From Actinomycetes bacterium (GTDB lineage Bacteria; Actinomycetota; Actinomycetes; Actinomycetales; Microbacteriaceae), in contig JAEYUT010000011.1 of the NCBI GenBank assembly GCA_023432305.1, positions 1-6,589 on the forward strand: DNA of 6,589 bases, written 5' to 3'. The position numbers and the translations under genes were made by a program. Numbering within the stretch: the stretch's first letter is position 1; each line of letters begins with the position of its first letter. The notes below the pieces were generated by a model. The model made no database searches. It was not told where the DNA came from and saw nothing but the letters and a program-made list of their open reading frames with translations. Shown piece after piece: positions 1 to 5,235 of the stretch.

Positions 1-560
1 TGTTCCACCGCGGCGAGCGCTGGACGCGCCCCGCGCATCTCGCGCGAGCCGTGCTCGGGGTGGAGGAGATCCAGTCGGTGGGCTTCGAACTGGGGATCCT
101 GGAGGTCGTGCCGCGCTTCGAGGAAGACCGGGTGGTGGGGCATCTCGGACCCGACCTGCTGGGTTCCGACTGGGATGCCGAGGCTGCGCTGAAGCGTCTT
201 GTCGCCGCACCTGAGGTGCCGATCTTCACGGCGCTGCTCGACCAGCGCAACCTCGCCGGCATCGGCAACGTGTACGCGAACGAGCTGTGCTTCGTGCGCG
301 GTCTGCTGCCCACCCGGCCCGTCGGCGACATCGACGATGTGCCCGCGGTCCTCTCTCTCGCCCACCGGATGCTGCACGCGAACCGCTCGCGCAGCATCCG
401 GGTGACGACGGGCGACACCCGACCGGGTCGACGCAGCTGGGTCTATGGGCGGGCGGGGCGGCCGTGTCTGCGCTGCGGCACGCCGCTGCGCAGCGGCGAG
501 CTGGGACGTGTGCCGGGCGAGGAGCGCATGGCCACCTGGTGTCCGAGCTGCCAGCTCTGA
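1..560 (+). CDS. Nei/Fpg-family DNA glycosylase (endonuclease VIII-like), 5' end cut by window edge
   Basis: This is a base-excision-repair glycosylase/AP lyase that removes oxidised bases from DNA. The reading frame is open from base 3, so the start codon and the N-terminal catalytic Pro-Glu lie before the window; about 185 C-terminal residues are visible. The H2TH DNA-binding domain is seen as LLDQRNLAGIGNVYANE (around 234-284), the most conserved stretch of the family. A C-terminal zinc finger follows: VYGRAGRPCLRCG and then TWCPSCQL, a C-x2-C...C-x2-C pattern. The Arg of the finger hairpin is present (ERMATWCP) just before the last cysteine pair. The length and the Nei2-like central segment favour an actinobacterial Nei over MutM/Fpg, but the N-terminus needed to separate them is missing. 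It ends 19 bp from a convergent gene. Confidence 0.9.
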   Translation, partial: FHRGERWTRPAHLARAVLGVEEIQSVGFELGILEVVPRFEEDRVVGHLGPDLLGSDWDAEAALKRLVAAPEVPIFTALLDQRNLAGIGNVYANELCFVRGLLPTRPVGDIDDVPAVLSLAHRMLHANRSRSIRVTTGDTRPGRRSWVYGRAGRPCLRCGTPLRSGELGRVPGEERMATWCPSCQL

Positions 561-579
561 GAGGGCCCACTCGGGGCGG

Positions 580-1101
580 TCACTCCTCGCGGTGCGGGAG
601 GCGCCCCCAGTGCACGGCGAAGAGCACGAGCACGGCACTCAGGATGAGCACCCCCGTGAAGACCGCGAGCGGCGCGGCGAGCACGAGCGACTGCAAGAGC
701 ACGTAGCCGCCCTGGGTGAAGAGCAGCTCCCCTTCGGCTTCGCGCGTCGCGTACTGCAGCACGAAGACGCCCGCGGCGATGCAGAGAACCCCGATGACGG
801 CGAGTGCGACGACGAAGGGGTTGCGCCACGGCGCCGGCCCGAGGGGGAGCTGAGCGGGCAGGCCGTCCACTTCGGATGGTGGGGAGGCGGCCACAGCTGC
901 GTCCGCGGATCCTGTCCCCGGCGGGGCGACGGAGGGCCGAGCGGATGACGACTCGTGCACGGAGGAGGCGGGCGTGAGCCGGGTGATCGGGGTGGGTGAA
1001 TGCACCACAGCGGGCCGCGGGGCATCAGCTGCCGCGCCCGGATCGAAGCCGCGCTGGAACGCCGGGTCGTACCTCGGGTCGAGGCTCGGCTTGTCTGCCA
1101 T
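580..1101 (-). CDS. Small membrane protein with disordered Pro/Ala/Ser-rich N-terminus, function unknown
   Basis: I do not recognise a named family. The 173-residue product starts MADKPSLDPRYDPAFQRGFDP, followed by a low-complexity stretch (about 20-92) rich in Pro, Ala and Ser that should be cytoplasmic and unstructured. Helix 1 spans about 95-117. After a charged linker (TREAEGE), residues 131-165 form a hydrophobic block of 35, read as one long helix or two short ones. The tail is short and charged (GRLPHREE). The frame stays open upstream to 1443, but that extension is His/Arg-rich shadow of the divergent exporter gene. The ATG at 1101 fits the end of the coding-like composition and a -10-like hexamer 6 nt upstream. 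There is no Shine-Dalgarno, which suggests a leaderless mRNA. It converges on the glycosylase gene. Confidence 0.75.
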   Translation of the reverse strand: MADKPSLDPRYDPAFQRGFDPGAAADAPRPAVVHSPTPITRLTPASSVHESSSARPSVAPPGTGSADAAVAASPPSEVDGLPAQLPLGPAPWRNPFVVALAVIGVLCIAAGVFVLQYATREAEGELLFTQGGYVLLQSLVLAAPLAVFTGVLILSAVLVLFAVHWGRLPHREE

Positions 1102-1107
1102 GCGTCG

Positions 1108-1113
1108 AGCATA
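1108..1113 (-). promoter_or_regulatory. Candidate -10 element (TATGCT) of the membrane-protein gene, leaderless geometry
   Basis: On the minus strand TATGCT matches the TANNNT consensus and ends exactly 6 nt before the ATG at 1101, so transcription would start at the A of the start codon. No convincing -35 is visible at 16-18 bp. This is inferred from spacing only. Confidence 0.4.
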
Positions 1114-1146
1114 GGAGCGCAGGCGCGCGACGGGGAGGCCCGCCCC

Positions 1147-1152
1147 CAGAAT
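1147..1152 (+). promoter_or_regulatory. Candidate -10 element (CAGAAT) of the EamA exporter gene, leaderless geometry
   Basis: CAGAAT keeps the A2 and T6 positions of a -10 hexamer and lies exactly 6 nt before the GTG at 1159. The GGGAG between them is too close to the start to act as a normal Shine-Dalgarno. No clear -35 is present. The divergent promoter of the neighbouring gene lies within the same 57-bp gap. Confidence 0.3.
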
Positions 1153-1158
1153 GGGAGC

Positions 1159-2055
1159 GTGACCGCCGCACCCGAGAGCACCCGAGCCCGCACCGTCGTC
1201 GGCGCGACCACCCAGGTGGGCACCGAGGTGTCCATCAACTTCGGCTCCGCGCTCGCGGGGGTCGCGATCGGCTTCGTCGGCTCGCCGATCGTGGTGGCCG
1301 TGCGTCAGCTGGTGATGCTCGTGGTGCTGCTGCCGTTCTATCGCCCGCGTCGCTCGCTGCTCACCTGGCGGCGCCTGTGGCCTGCCGTGCTGCTGGGCGT
1401 GTCGCTCGCGGTCATGAATCTGACGTTCTACGAGTCGGTTCACCTGTTGGGGCTCGGGATCGCTGCGACGATCGAGTTCCTGGGGCCGCTGCTGCTGGCG
1501 CTGGCGACCTCGCGCCGGGTGCTGGATGTGATGTGCGTGGTCGTCGCGGGAGCGGGCGTCGTTCTGCTCACGGGGCTCGAGGGCCAGATCGACGGATGGG
1601 GCGTCGCCCTCGCCCTCACCGCGGCCGCCGCGTGGGCCGCCTACATCCTGCTCACGCGCCGTGTCGCGCTCGCGCTTCCCGGGCTCGAGGGGCTCACGGT
1701 GGCGAGCATCGTGAGTCTCCTGCTCATCCTGCCGGTGGCGGCGTTCGGCCTGCCGTCGGCGCAGTTCTCCTGGCCGGTGTTGGGGCTTCTGCTCGGCATC
1801 GGTCTGCTGTCGTCGGCGATCCCCTATTCACTCGACACGTTCATCCTGCGGCGCATCACTCCGCGGCTGTACGCGATCATCACGGCGTTCGGCCCGGTCG
1901 TCGCCGCAGTGTTCGGATGGATGGTGCTGGGTGAGCGTCTGGGGCCGGTGCAGCTGCTGGCGATCGTGCTGGTGTGCGTCGCGGCGGGCACCGCGATCGC
2001 AACCCAGCGCGAACCGCGCAGCGACCTCGAGCAGACCGCCGAGAGCATCACCTGA
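1159..2055 (+). CDS. EamA (DMT superfamily) transporter, RhtA-like amino-acid/metabolite exporter
   Basis: The 298-residue inner-membrane protein consists of two EamA repeats with about ten helices. Two stretches resemble the threonine/homoserine exporter RhtA closely: the first-repeat segment NLTFYESVHLLGLGIAATIE followed by FLGPLLLAL, and the second-repeat segment SSAIPYSLDTFILRRITPR followed by the FGPVVAAVFGWMVLGERL helix end. By family it would export small metabolites such as hydrophilic amino acids, driven by the proton gradient; the actual substrate cannot be read. The frame is open back to 1000, but that part runs antisense through the neighbouring gene. I chose the GTG at 1159, which gives the usual family length and sits 6 nt after a -10-like hexamer. 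A strong hairpin follows the stop. Confidence 0.9.
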   Translation: MTAAPESTRARTVVGATTQVGTEVSINFGSALAGVAIGFVGSPIVVAVRQLVMLVVLLPFYRPRRSLLTWRRLWPAVLLGVSLAVMNLTFYESVHLLGLGIAATIEFLGPLLLALATSRRVLDVMCVVVAGAGVVLLTGLEGQIDGWGVALALTAAAAWAAYILLTRRVALALPGLEGLTVASIVSLLLILPVAAFGLPSAQFSWPVLGLLLGIGLLSSAIPYSLDTFILRRITPRLYAIITAFGPVVAAVFGWMVLGERLGPVQLLAIVLVCVAAGTAIATQREPRSDLEQTAESIT

Positions 2056-2056
2056 G

Positions 2057-2084
2057 CTCTCGCTCCGCTTCTGCGGAGCGAGAG
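2057..2084. terminator. Perfect 12-bp hairpin between convergent genes, probable bidirectional terminator
   Basis: The 12-base arms at 2057-2068 (CTCTCGCTCCGC) and 2073-2084 are exact reverse complements, with a TTCT loop. The hairpin begins 1 nt after the exporter stop codon and lies 13 nt from the stop of the convergent CinA gene, so it could serve both. No T-tract follows on either strand, which is common for actinobacterial hairpins but weakens the prediction of efficient intrinsic termination. Confidence 0.75.
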
Positions 2085-2097
2085 TCACACGCGCCCG

Positions 2098-2562
2098 TCA
2101 GGTGTCGAGAGCGTCGCGCAGCGCGAGAAGGGCTGCGGCGACCGTCTGCTCGACGATCTCACCCGGTTCGCCCTCGAAGGCGTGCTCGCTCACGTGAGTC
2201 TCCTCGCCGTGGGAGACCGCCATGAAGACGGTCCCGGGCGGACGGGCTTCCTCGACATCCGGGCCCCCGACTCCCGTGACCGCGACCGCGACATCCGCCC
2301 CCACGAGCTCCCGCACCCCTTCCGCCATCTGCCGGGCGACAGGCCCCGTCACCACAGGGCCCACCGGCACCCCGAGTGCGCGGTTCTTCGTCTCGACGCT
2401 GTAGGCGACGACGCCTCCCGCGAACCACTCGGATGCATCGGGTGCCTTCGCGAGTGCCTGCGCGATGGCACCACCCGTGAGCGATTCGGCGACGGCGATC
2501 GTCACCCCGCTCGCACCCGCGGCCCGCGCGATCCGCTCCGCGTCCGTCTCTATCTGAGCCAT
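2098..2562 (-). CDS. pncC: CinA C-terminal-type nicotinamide-nucleotide amidase (PncC), stand-alone
   Basis: The enzyme deamidates nicotinamide mononucleotide to nicotinate mononucleotide and ammonia, recycling the NMN made by, for example, NAD-dependent DNA ligase. The 154-residue protein is a CinA C-terminal domain without the N-terminal MoCF-like domain. Visible family motifs are AVAESLTGG (Ser27 matches the family's active-site serine; the more usual form is AESCTGG), FAGGVVAYSVETKNRALGV (Tyr54 and Lys59 match the conserved Y-S-x-E-x-K), and AVTGVGGPDVEEARPPGTVF. I prefer the ATG at 2562 over one 30 bp upstream because it directly follows a purine-rich ribosome-binding site. The gene lies 67 bp after the response regulator on the same strand and might be read through from it, but no functional link is evident. 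Confidence 0.9.
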   Translation of the reverse strand: MAQIETDAERIARAAGASGVTIAVAESLTGGAIAQALAKAPDASEWFAGGVVAYSVETKNRALGVPVGPVVTGPVARQMAEGVRELVGADVAVAVTGVGGPDVEEARPPGTVFMAVSHGEETHVSEHAFEGEPGEIVEQTVAAALLALRDALDT

Positions 2563-2563
2563 G

Positions 2564-2574
2564 CCTCTCCTCTC
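2564..2574 (-). promoter_or_regulatory. Ribosome-binding site of pncC that decides its start
   Basis: On the minus strand the run GAGAGGAGAGG lies directly before the ATG at 2562. It contains GAGGAG 4 nt from the start, with further GAGG registers nearby. It supports 2562 over the upstream in-frame ATG at 2592. Confidence 0.7.
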
Positions 2575-2590
2575 GTCGCGCCTCGCCCTC

Positions 2591-2596
2591 ACGGTA
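2591..2596 (-). promoter_or_regulatory. Weak candidate -10 (TACCGT) for pncC
   Basis: TACCGT on the minus strand fits TANNNT. A TTCGCG lies 16 bp upstream as a poor -35. The short gap after the response regulator holds no obvious terminator, so pncC may have its own promoter, be read through, or both. Confidence 0.25.
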
Positions 2597-2629
2597 GGGG
2601 GCGCGGCCGGTGCGCGAACGGGGGTTGAC

Positions 2630-3241
2630 TCAGATCCAGCCCTGCGTCCACGCGATCTCCGCGGCTTCGTGGCGCGTGCGTGCGTCGAGCTTCGTCATCG
2701 CGGAGGAGAGATAGTTGCGCACGGTGCCGGGGGCGAGGTGCAGGGCGTCCGCGATCTCCTGCACGCTCACGGCGGTGCGCGCGTGCCGCAGCGCGTCGAG
2801 CTCGCGATCGGTGAGCGGGCAGCGCTCGGCGGTGAGGGCCGTCGCGGCGATCTCGGGGTCGATGTAGCGCTTGCCTGCGGCGACATCGCGGATGACGTGC
2901 GCGAGATCCTCGGCGGGGGTCGACTTGGGCACGAACCCGGAGACCCGTGCGGCGAGCGCGCGCCGCAGCACCCCGGGGCGCGCGTGTCGGGTGACGATCA
3001 CGACGCGCGTCGAGACGCGGGAGAGGATGCGCGACGCGGCCTCCACGCCGTCGAGCTGCGGCATCTCGAGGTCCAGCAGACACACATCCGGGCGCAGCTG
3101 GACCGCCTGATCGACGGCCGCCTGCCCGTTGTCGACGCTCGCGACGACCTCGATGTCGTCTTCGAGCGCGAGAAGTGCGGCGAGGGCCCCGCGGATGAGG
3201 TGCTCGTCATCGGCGATCAGGAGGCGGATCGGGGCGGTCAC
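2630..3241 (-). CDS. NarL/LuxR-family response regulator, DesR-like
   Basis: The 203-residue regulator has an N-terminal receiver domain and a C-terminal LuxR-type helix-turn-helix. The receiver shows the acidic pair D11-D12 (LIADDEH), phospho-acceptor D57 (VCLLDLEMP), T84 (VIVTRHARPG) and K106 (FVPKSTP). The RPG-x-L-x-RAL-x-A-x-V-x-GF pattern and GKRYIDPEIA resemble DesR of Bacillus. The HTH (about 138-203) contains PLTDRELDAL, VQEIADALHLAPGTVRNYLS and a C-terminal helix. It should be phosphorylated by the kinase encoded just upstream and then bind DNA as a dimer. It starts with GTG at 3241, overlapping the kinase stop codon as GTGA, behind the perfect Shine-Dalgarno GGAGGTG, so translation is probably coupled. 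Target genes are not shown by sequence; the repeats at 4444-4494 are candidates. Confidence 0.93.
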   Translation of the reverse strand: MTAPIRLLIADDEHLIRGALAALLALEDDIEVVASVDNGQAAVDQAVQLRPDVCLLDLEMPQLDGVEAASRILSRVSTRVVIVTRHARPGVLRRALAARVSGFVPKSTPAEDLAHVIRDVAAGKRYIDPEIAATALTAERCPLTDRELDALRHARTAVSVQEIADALHLAPGTVRNYLSSAMTKLDARTRHEAAEIAWTQGWI

Positions 3242-4425
3242 GCGCGCACCTCCGCGGCCGTCGGCACGCGCACCTCGAGACGGAACTCGCCCTCGTGGAG
3301 CGAGTCGTCGAGCGTGCCCCCGACCGCCGCGACCCGCTCGCGCAGGCCCGCGAGTCCGCTGCTCGCACTGTCACGCACCTCGCGCTCGTTCGGCGCATCG
3401 TTGACGATCACCAGGGCGACCCCGTCAGGGTCGGTGGAGATCCGGATCGCGGCGCGCGTGGCGGAGCTGTGGCGAAGGATGTTGGTGGTCGCCTCCCGCA
3501 CGGCGAGCGCCAGCACACGGCGCACCTCGGGGTCGGACGGCAGAGCGTCGACGTCGAGCTCGCACTCGGCGCCGGTGAGCTCCAGAACCTCCCGCGCGTT
3601 CTCGAGCTCCGCATCGAGGTCGACGCCCCGATAGCCGGCGACGAGCGAACGGGTCTCCTCGAGGGCCTGCTTGGCGATGAGGCGGGTCTCGTGCAGCTGC
3701 TCGCGTGCCGCGCTGAGGTCGCGCTCGAGAAGACGTTCGGCGAGCTCGGCCTTGAGCGCGATGACCTGCAGGTGGTGTCCCTGGATGTCGTGCAGGTCGG
3801 CCGCGAACCGCAGCCGCTCCTCGGCGACCGCGAGCTCGCCCGCTGCGCGACGGTGACGATCGAGGGCGACCACGATCTCCCACCACCAGATGCTGGAGAA
3901 CACCATGATCGGCAGTGCCGCGCTGTAGAAGCCGATGATCCACACCGGGCCGCCCGCGTCAAGTTCGGCGGGGACGGCGAGCCAGGAGCCGAGCACGACA
4001 TGCACGGCCGCGGCCACGAGCACGACGAGCGTCACCGCGATCCGCGCGCCCTTCGGCAGGAGCGCGGCGACGAGGGTGCCGGCCGTCACGAGCGGCACTG
4101 CCGCGATGAGGGCGGCCCCCGGCGCCCACAGCCCGAGCACCCACGCCGCGGTGGAGGTCAGCAGCAGCGCCGCCGTCCATCCGGGATGCGGCAGTCCGCC
4201 GCCCAGACCGATGCGCATGAACCAGCAGAAGCGGATCGCGATCGCGCCAGCCGCGAGCATAGCCACGACGGTCGCCGCCTGCACCGGGGTCGCGCCGGGA
4301 GCGAGCACGTCGACGAGCAGCAGCAGTGAGAAGCCGACCAGCACCGCCACCATGAACACGAGGGAGCCGAGCGTCGTGACCCACGTGGTGTGGACGCCGC
4401 GGACGGGGGGTTCAGGCTGAGACAC
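3238..4425 (-). CDS. Membrane-embedded sensor histidine kinase, HisKA_3 family, DesK-like
   Basis: The 395-residue kinase should sense a signal at or in the membrane and phosphorylate the adjacent response regulator. Five or six hydrophobic helices fill residues 15-183 (about 19-42, 48-69, 82-100, 103-123, 128-151, 161-182) with only short loops, so there is no extracytoplasmic sensor domain. A coiled-coil-like segment (187-206) leads into the HisKA_3 motif FAADLHDIQGHHLQ, with phosphorylated His212. The phosphatase motif is D213-x-x-x-H217, the His variant of DxxxQ/H. The ATPase domain has an N-box (REATTNILRHS, Asn315) and the glycine motif SSGLAGLRERV (356-365). The expected D-x-G-x-G is replaced by VNDAPNE (341-347). 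It starts with GTG at 4425, 6 nt after a TAACCT -10-like hexamer. The gene overlaps the regulator gene by 4 bp and is divergent from 4594-5067. Confidence 0.93.
   Translation of the reverse strand: MSQPEPPVRGVHTTWVTTLGSLVFMVAVLVGFSLLLLVDVLAPGATPVQAATVVAMLAAGAIAIRFCWFMRIGLGGGLPHPGWTAALLLTSTAAWVLGLWAPGAALIAAVPLVTAGTLVAALLPKGARIAVTLVVLVAAAVHVVLGSWLAVPAELDAGGPVWIIGFYSAALPIMVFSSIWWWEIVVALDRHRRAAGELAVAEERLRFAADLHDIQGHHLQVIALKAELAERLLERDLSAAREQLHETRLIAKQALEETRSLVAGYRGVDLDAELENAREVLELTGAECELDVDALPSDPEVRRVLALAVREATTNILRHSSATRAAIRISTDPDGVALVIVNDAPNEREVRDSASSGLAGLRERVAAVGGTLDDSLHEGEFRLEVRVPTAAEVRA
3247..3253 (-). promoter_or_regulatory. Strong Shine-Dalgarno (GGAGGTG) of the response regulator inside the kinase gene
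   Basis: GGAGGTG on the minus strand is fully complementary to the 16S rRNA 3' tail. Its GGAGG core lies 7 nt before the GTG at 3241. It sits within the last codons of the kinase gene and, with the 4-bp stop/start overlap, supports the GTG start and coupled translation. Confidence 0.75.
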
Positions 4426-4431
4426 GCCCCC

Positions 4432-4437
4432 AGGTTA
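4432..4437 (-). promoter_or_regulatory. Candidate -10 (TAACCT) of the kinase-regulator operon, leaderless geometry
   Basis: TAACCT on the minus strand fits TANNNT and lies exactly 6 nt before the GTG at 4425. The matching -35 position (GACCAT at 4455-4460) is poor, which would suit a promoter that depends on a bound activator. The palindrome at 4444-4455 falls in the spacer. Confidence 0.4.
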
Positions 4438-4443
4438 GGCCAG

Positions 4444-4494
4444 TGACAGATGTCATGGTCGGGCGTGCGCTGTTGCCCTGCGACTCATGACATC
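4444..4494. promoter_or_regulatory. TGACA/TGTCA inverted repeats in the divergent kinase/membrane-protein region, candidate operator
   Basis: TGACA-GA-TGTCA at 4444-4455 is a perfect palindrome with a 2-bp centre. Overlapping it, GATGTCATG at 4449-4457 is an exact 9-bp reverse complement of CATGACATC at 4486-4494, with 37 bp between the start positions. The first element lies at about -19 to -30 relative to the predicted kinase start point. The second falls within the spacer of a weak rightward promoter candidate. A NarL-family dimer binding to both is a natural inference. An RNA hairpin is less likely given the 28-nt loop. Confidence 0.5.
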
Positions 4495-4502
4495 CCGACA
4501 CT
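4473..4502 (+). promoter_or_regulatory. Weak candidate promoter of the small-multidrug-export-type gene
   Basis: TTGCCC (4473-4478) and GACACT (4497-4502) are separated by 18 bp; the second keeps A2 and T6 of a -10 hexamer. Transcription would start near 4509, giving a leader of about 85 nt before the ATG at 4594. The repeat at 4486-4494 lies inside the spacer. Confidence 0.25.
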
Positions 4503-4593
4503 GCCGCAGGTTCCGCCCCTCGCACAGGATGAAGTCACCGCCTCGGAGCGCACGGCTCTGCGGCTCACCTCCCACCCCACGAAAGGCACCCCC

Positions 4594-5067
4594 ATGATCG
4601 ACGCGCTCCGTGAATTCACCGCCTCCTTCCCCGAGCTCCTGCAGTGGCTCGGCGTGGCGCTGGTGGCCGCGATCCCGTTCGTCGAGTCGTATTTCGGTTC
4701 GGTCGTCGGCGTGATCGTCGGCGTCCACCCTGTTGTCGCGATCACCGCCGCCGTGATCGGCAACATCATCTCGATGCTCGCGTTCGTGTTCGCGGCGCAC
4801 GGTGTGCGCAGCAAGGTCACGGCCGGACGCCCTGCGAAGCCCGAGAGCGCACGTCGCCGGAAGCTGCGCGAGCGCTTCGACCGGTACGGCGTCGCCGGCG
4901 TCAGCCTGCTCGGCCAGACCCTCCTCCCCAGCCAGATCACCTCGGCCGCGATGGTGTCGTTCGGCGCCTCGCGCAATGCGGTGATCCTGTGGCAGATCGT
5001 GTCGATCATCCTCTGGGGTGTGCTGTTCGGCGTGCTCGCGACCCTCGGCGTGACGCTCACCCGCTGA
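4594..5067 (+). CDS. Small-multidrug-export-family (PF06695-type, DedA-like) membrane protein
   Basis: The 157-residue protein has a symmetrical layout: a hydrophobic half (about 18-70), a basic cytoplasmic loop (72-98, with SARRRKLRERFDRYG), and a second hydrophobic half (99-154). The segments AAIPFVESYFGSVVG and AAVIGNIISMLAFV in the first half, and LGQTLLPSQITSAAMVSFGA in the second, look like the paired re-entrant-plus-helix units of the Sm_multidrug_ex/DedA type. The family name 'small multidrug export' rests on thin functional evidence, so I do not infer drug efflux; lipid or envelope roles are as plausible. The frame is open back to 4450, but the ATG at 4594 has GAAAGG 7 nt upstream and starts the conserved region. 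It is divergent from the kinase and followed by a hairpin at 5079. Confidence 0.8.
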   Translation: MIDALREFTASFPELLQWLGVALVAAIPFVESYFGSVVGVIVGVHPVVAITAAVIGNIISMLAFVFAAHGVRSKVTAGRPAKPESARRRKLRERFDRYGVAGVSLLGQTLLPSQITSAAMVSFGASRNAVILWQIVSIILWGVLFGVLATLGVTLTR

Positions 5068-5078
5068 CCCCTCTGCGA

Positions 5079-5110
5079 GGATGGCGGCGCCCTGCGGGGT
5101 GCCGCCATCC
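5079..5110 (+). terminator. 14-bp-stem hairpin after the small-multidrug-export-type gene
   Basis: Arms 5079-5092 and 5097-5110 pair over 14 positions (outer part GGATGGCGGC with GCCGCCATCC, then one G-U pair, then CCC with GGG) around a TGCG tetraloop. It begins 11 nt after the stop codon. No T-tract follows. It should separate this transcript from the downstream oxidoreductase gene. Confidence 0.7.
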
Positions 5111-5141
5111 GCGCGTCTGCGGCGGCGACGCCGGCGGCGCA

Positions 5142-5188
5142 CACTGTCGGGCGATCCCAGGGAAACCCTGAGACGATCGCGGACAGTG
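5142..5188. promoter_or_regulatory. Three-part 47-nt imperfect palindrome upstream of the QorB-like gene
   Basis: Three nested arms pair in order: CACTGTC (5142-5148) with GACAGTG (5182-5188), GCGATC (5151-5156) with GATCGC (5175-5180), and CAGGG (5158-5162) with CCCTG (5166-5170) around an AAA loop. Small bulges separate them, giving 18 pairs in total. It lies about 70 nt before the oxidoreductase start. It may be a folded 5' leader, an extended operator, or a second terminator; nothing in the sequence decides which. Confidence 0.5.
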
Positions 5189-5235
5189 GATGAGCATCCG
5201 ACGGATGCGTCAGCCGCTCGCGCGGGGTGCATCCG
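5188..5235. promoter_or_regulatory. GCATCCG repeat cluster before the QorB-like gene, candidate operator
   Basis: GCATCCG-A-CGGATGC (5194-5208) is a 15-bp perfect palindrome with a single central base. A third exact GCATCCG lies at 5229-5235, and GGATG-AG-CATCC (5188-5199) overlaps the left arm. The cluster sits 24-71 nt before the start codon, where a repressor would act. CGGATG is a favoured codon pair in this kind of genome, so chance cannot be ruled out. Confidence 0.35.

Noticed and set aside
1000..1158. Upstream extension of the EamA exporter to an ATG at 1000
   Set aside because: It would run antisense through the N-terminal part of the divergent membrane-protein gene, adds a non-hydrophobic Arg-rich stretch not found in EamA proteins, and makes the protein longer than the family norm.
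1151..1162. Three-codon micro-ORF (ATG GGA GCG TGA) overlapping the exporter GTG
   Set aside because: It is too short to distinguish from chance, and no ribosome-binding site is placed for it.
1102..1443. N-terminal extension of the small membrane protein up to 1443 on the minus strand
   Set aside because: The translation is His/Arg/Gln-rich and lies opposite the exporter coding region, typical of a shadow frame in GC-rich DNA.
2561..3634. 357-codon plus-strand frame opposite the two-component genes, and a similar 344-codon frame at 3295-4329
   Set aside because: Both lie antisense to genes with clear conserved domains; their translations are Arg/Asp/Gly-rich with no motif, as expected of antisense frames at high GC.
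4450..4593. Extension of the small-multidrug-export-type protein to 4450
   Set aside because: The extra residues are hydrophilic and unrelated to the family, and the ATG at 4594 has a proper Shine-Dalgarno.
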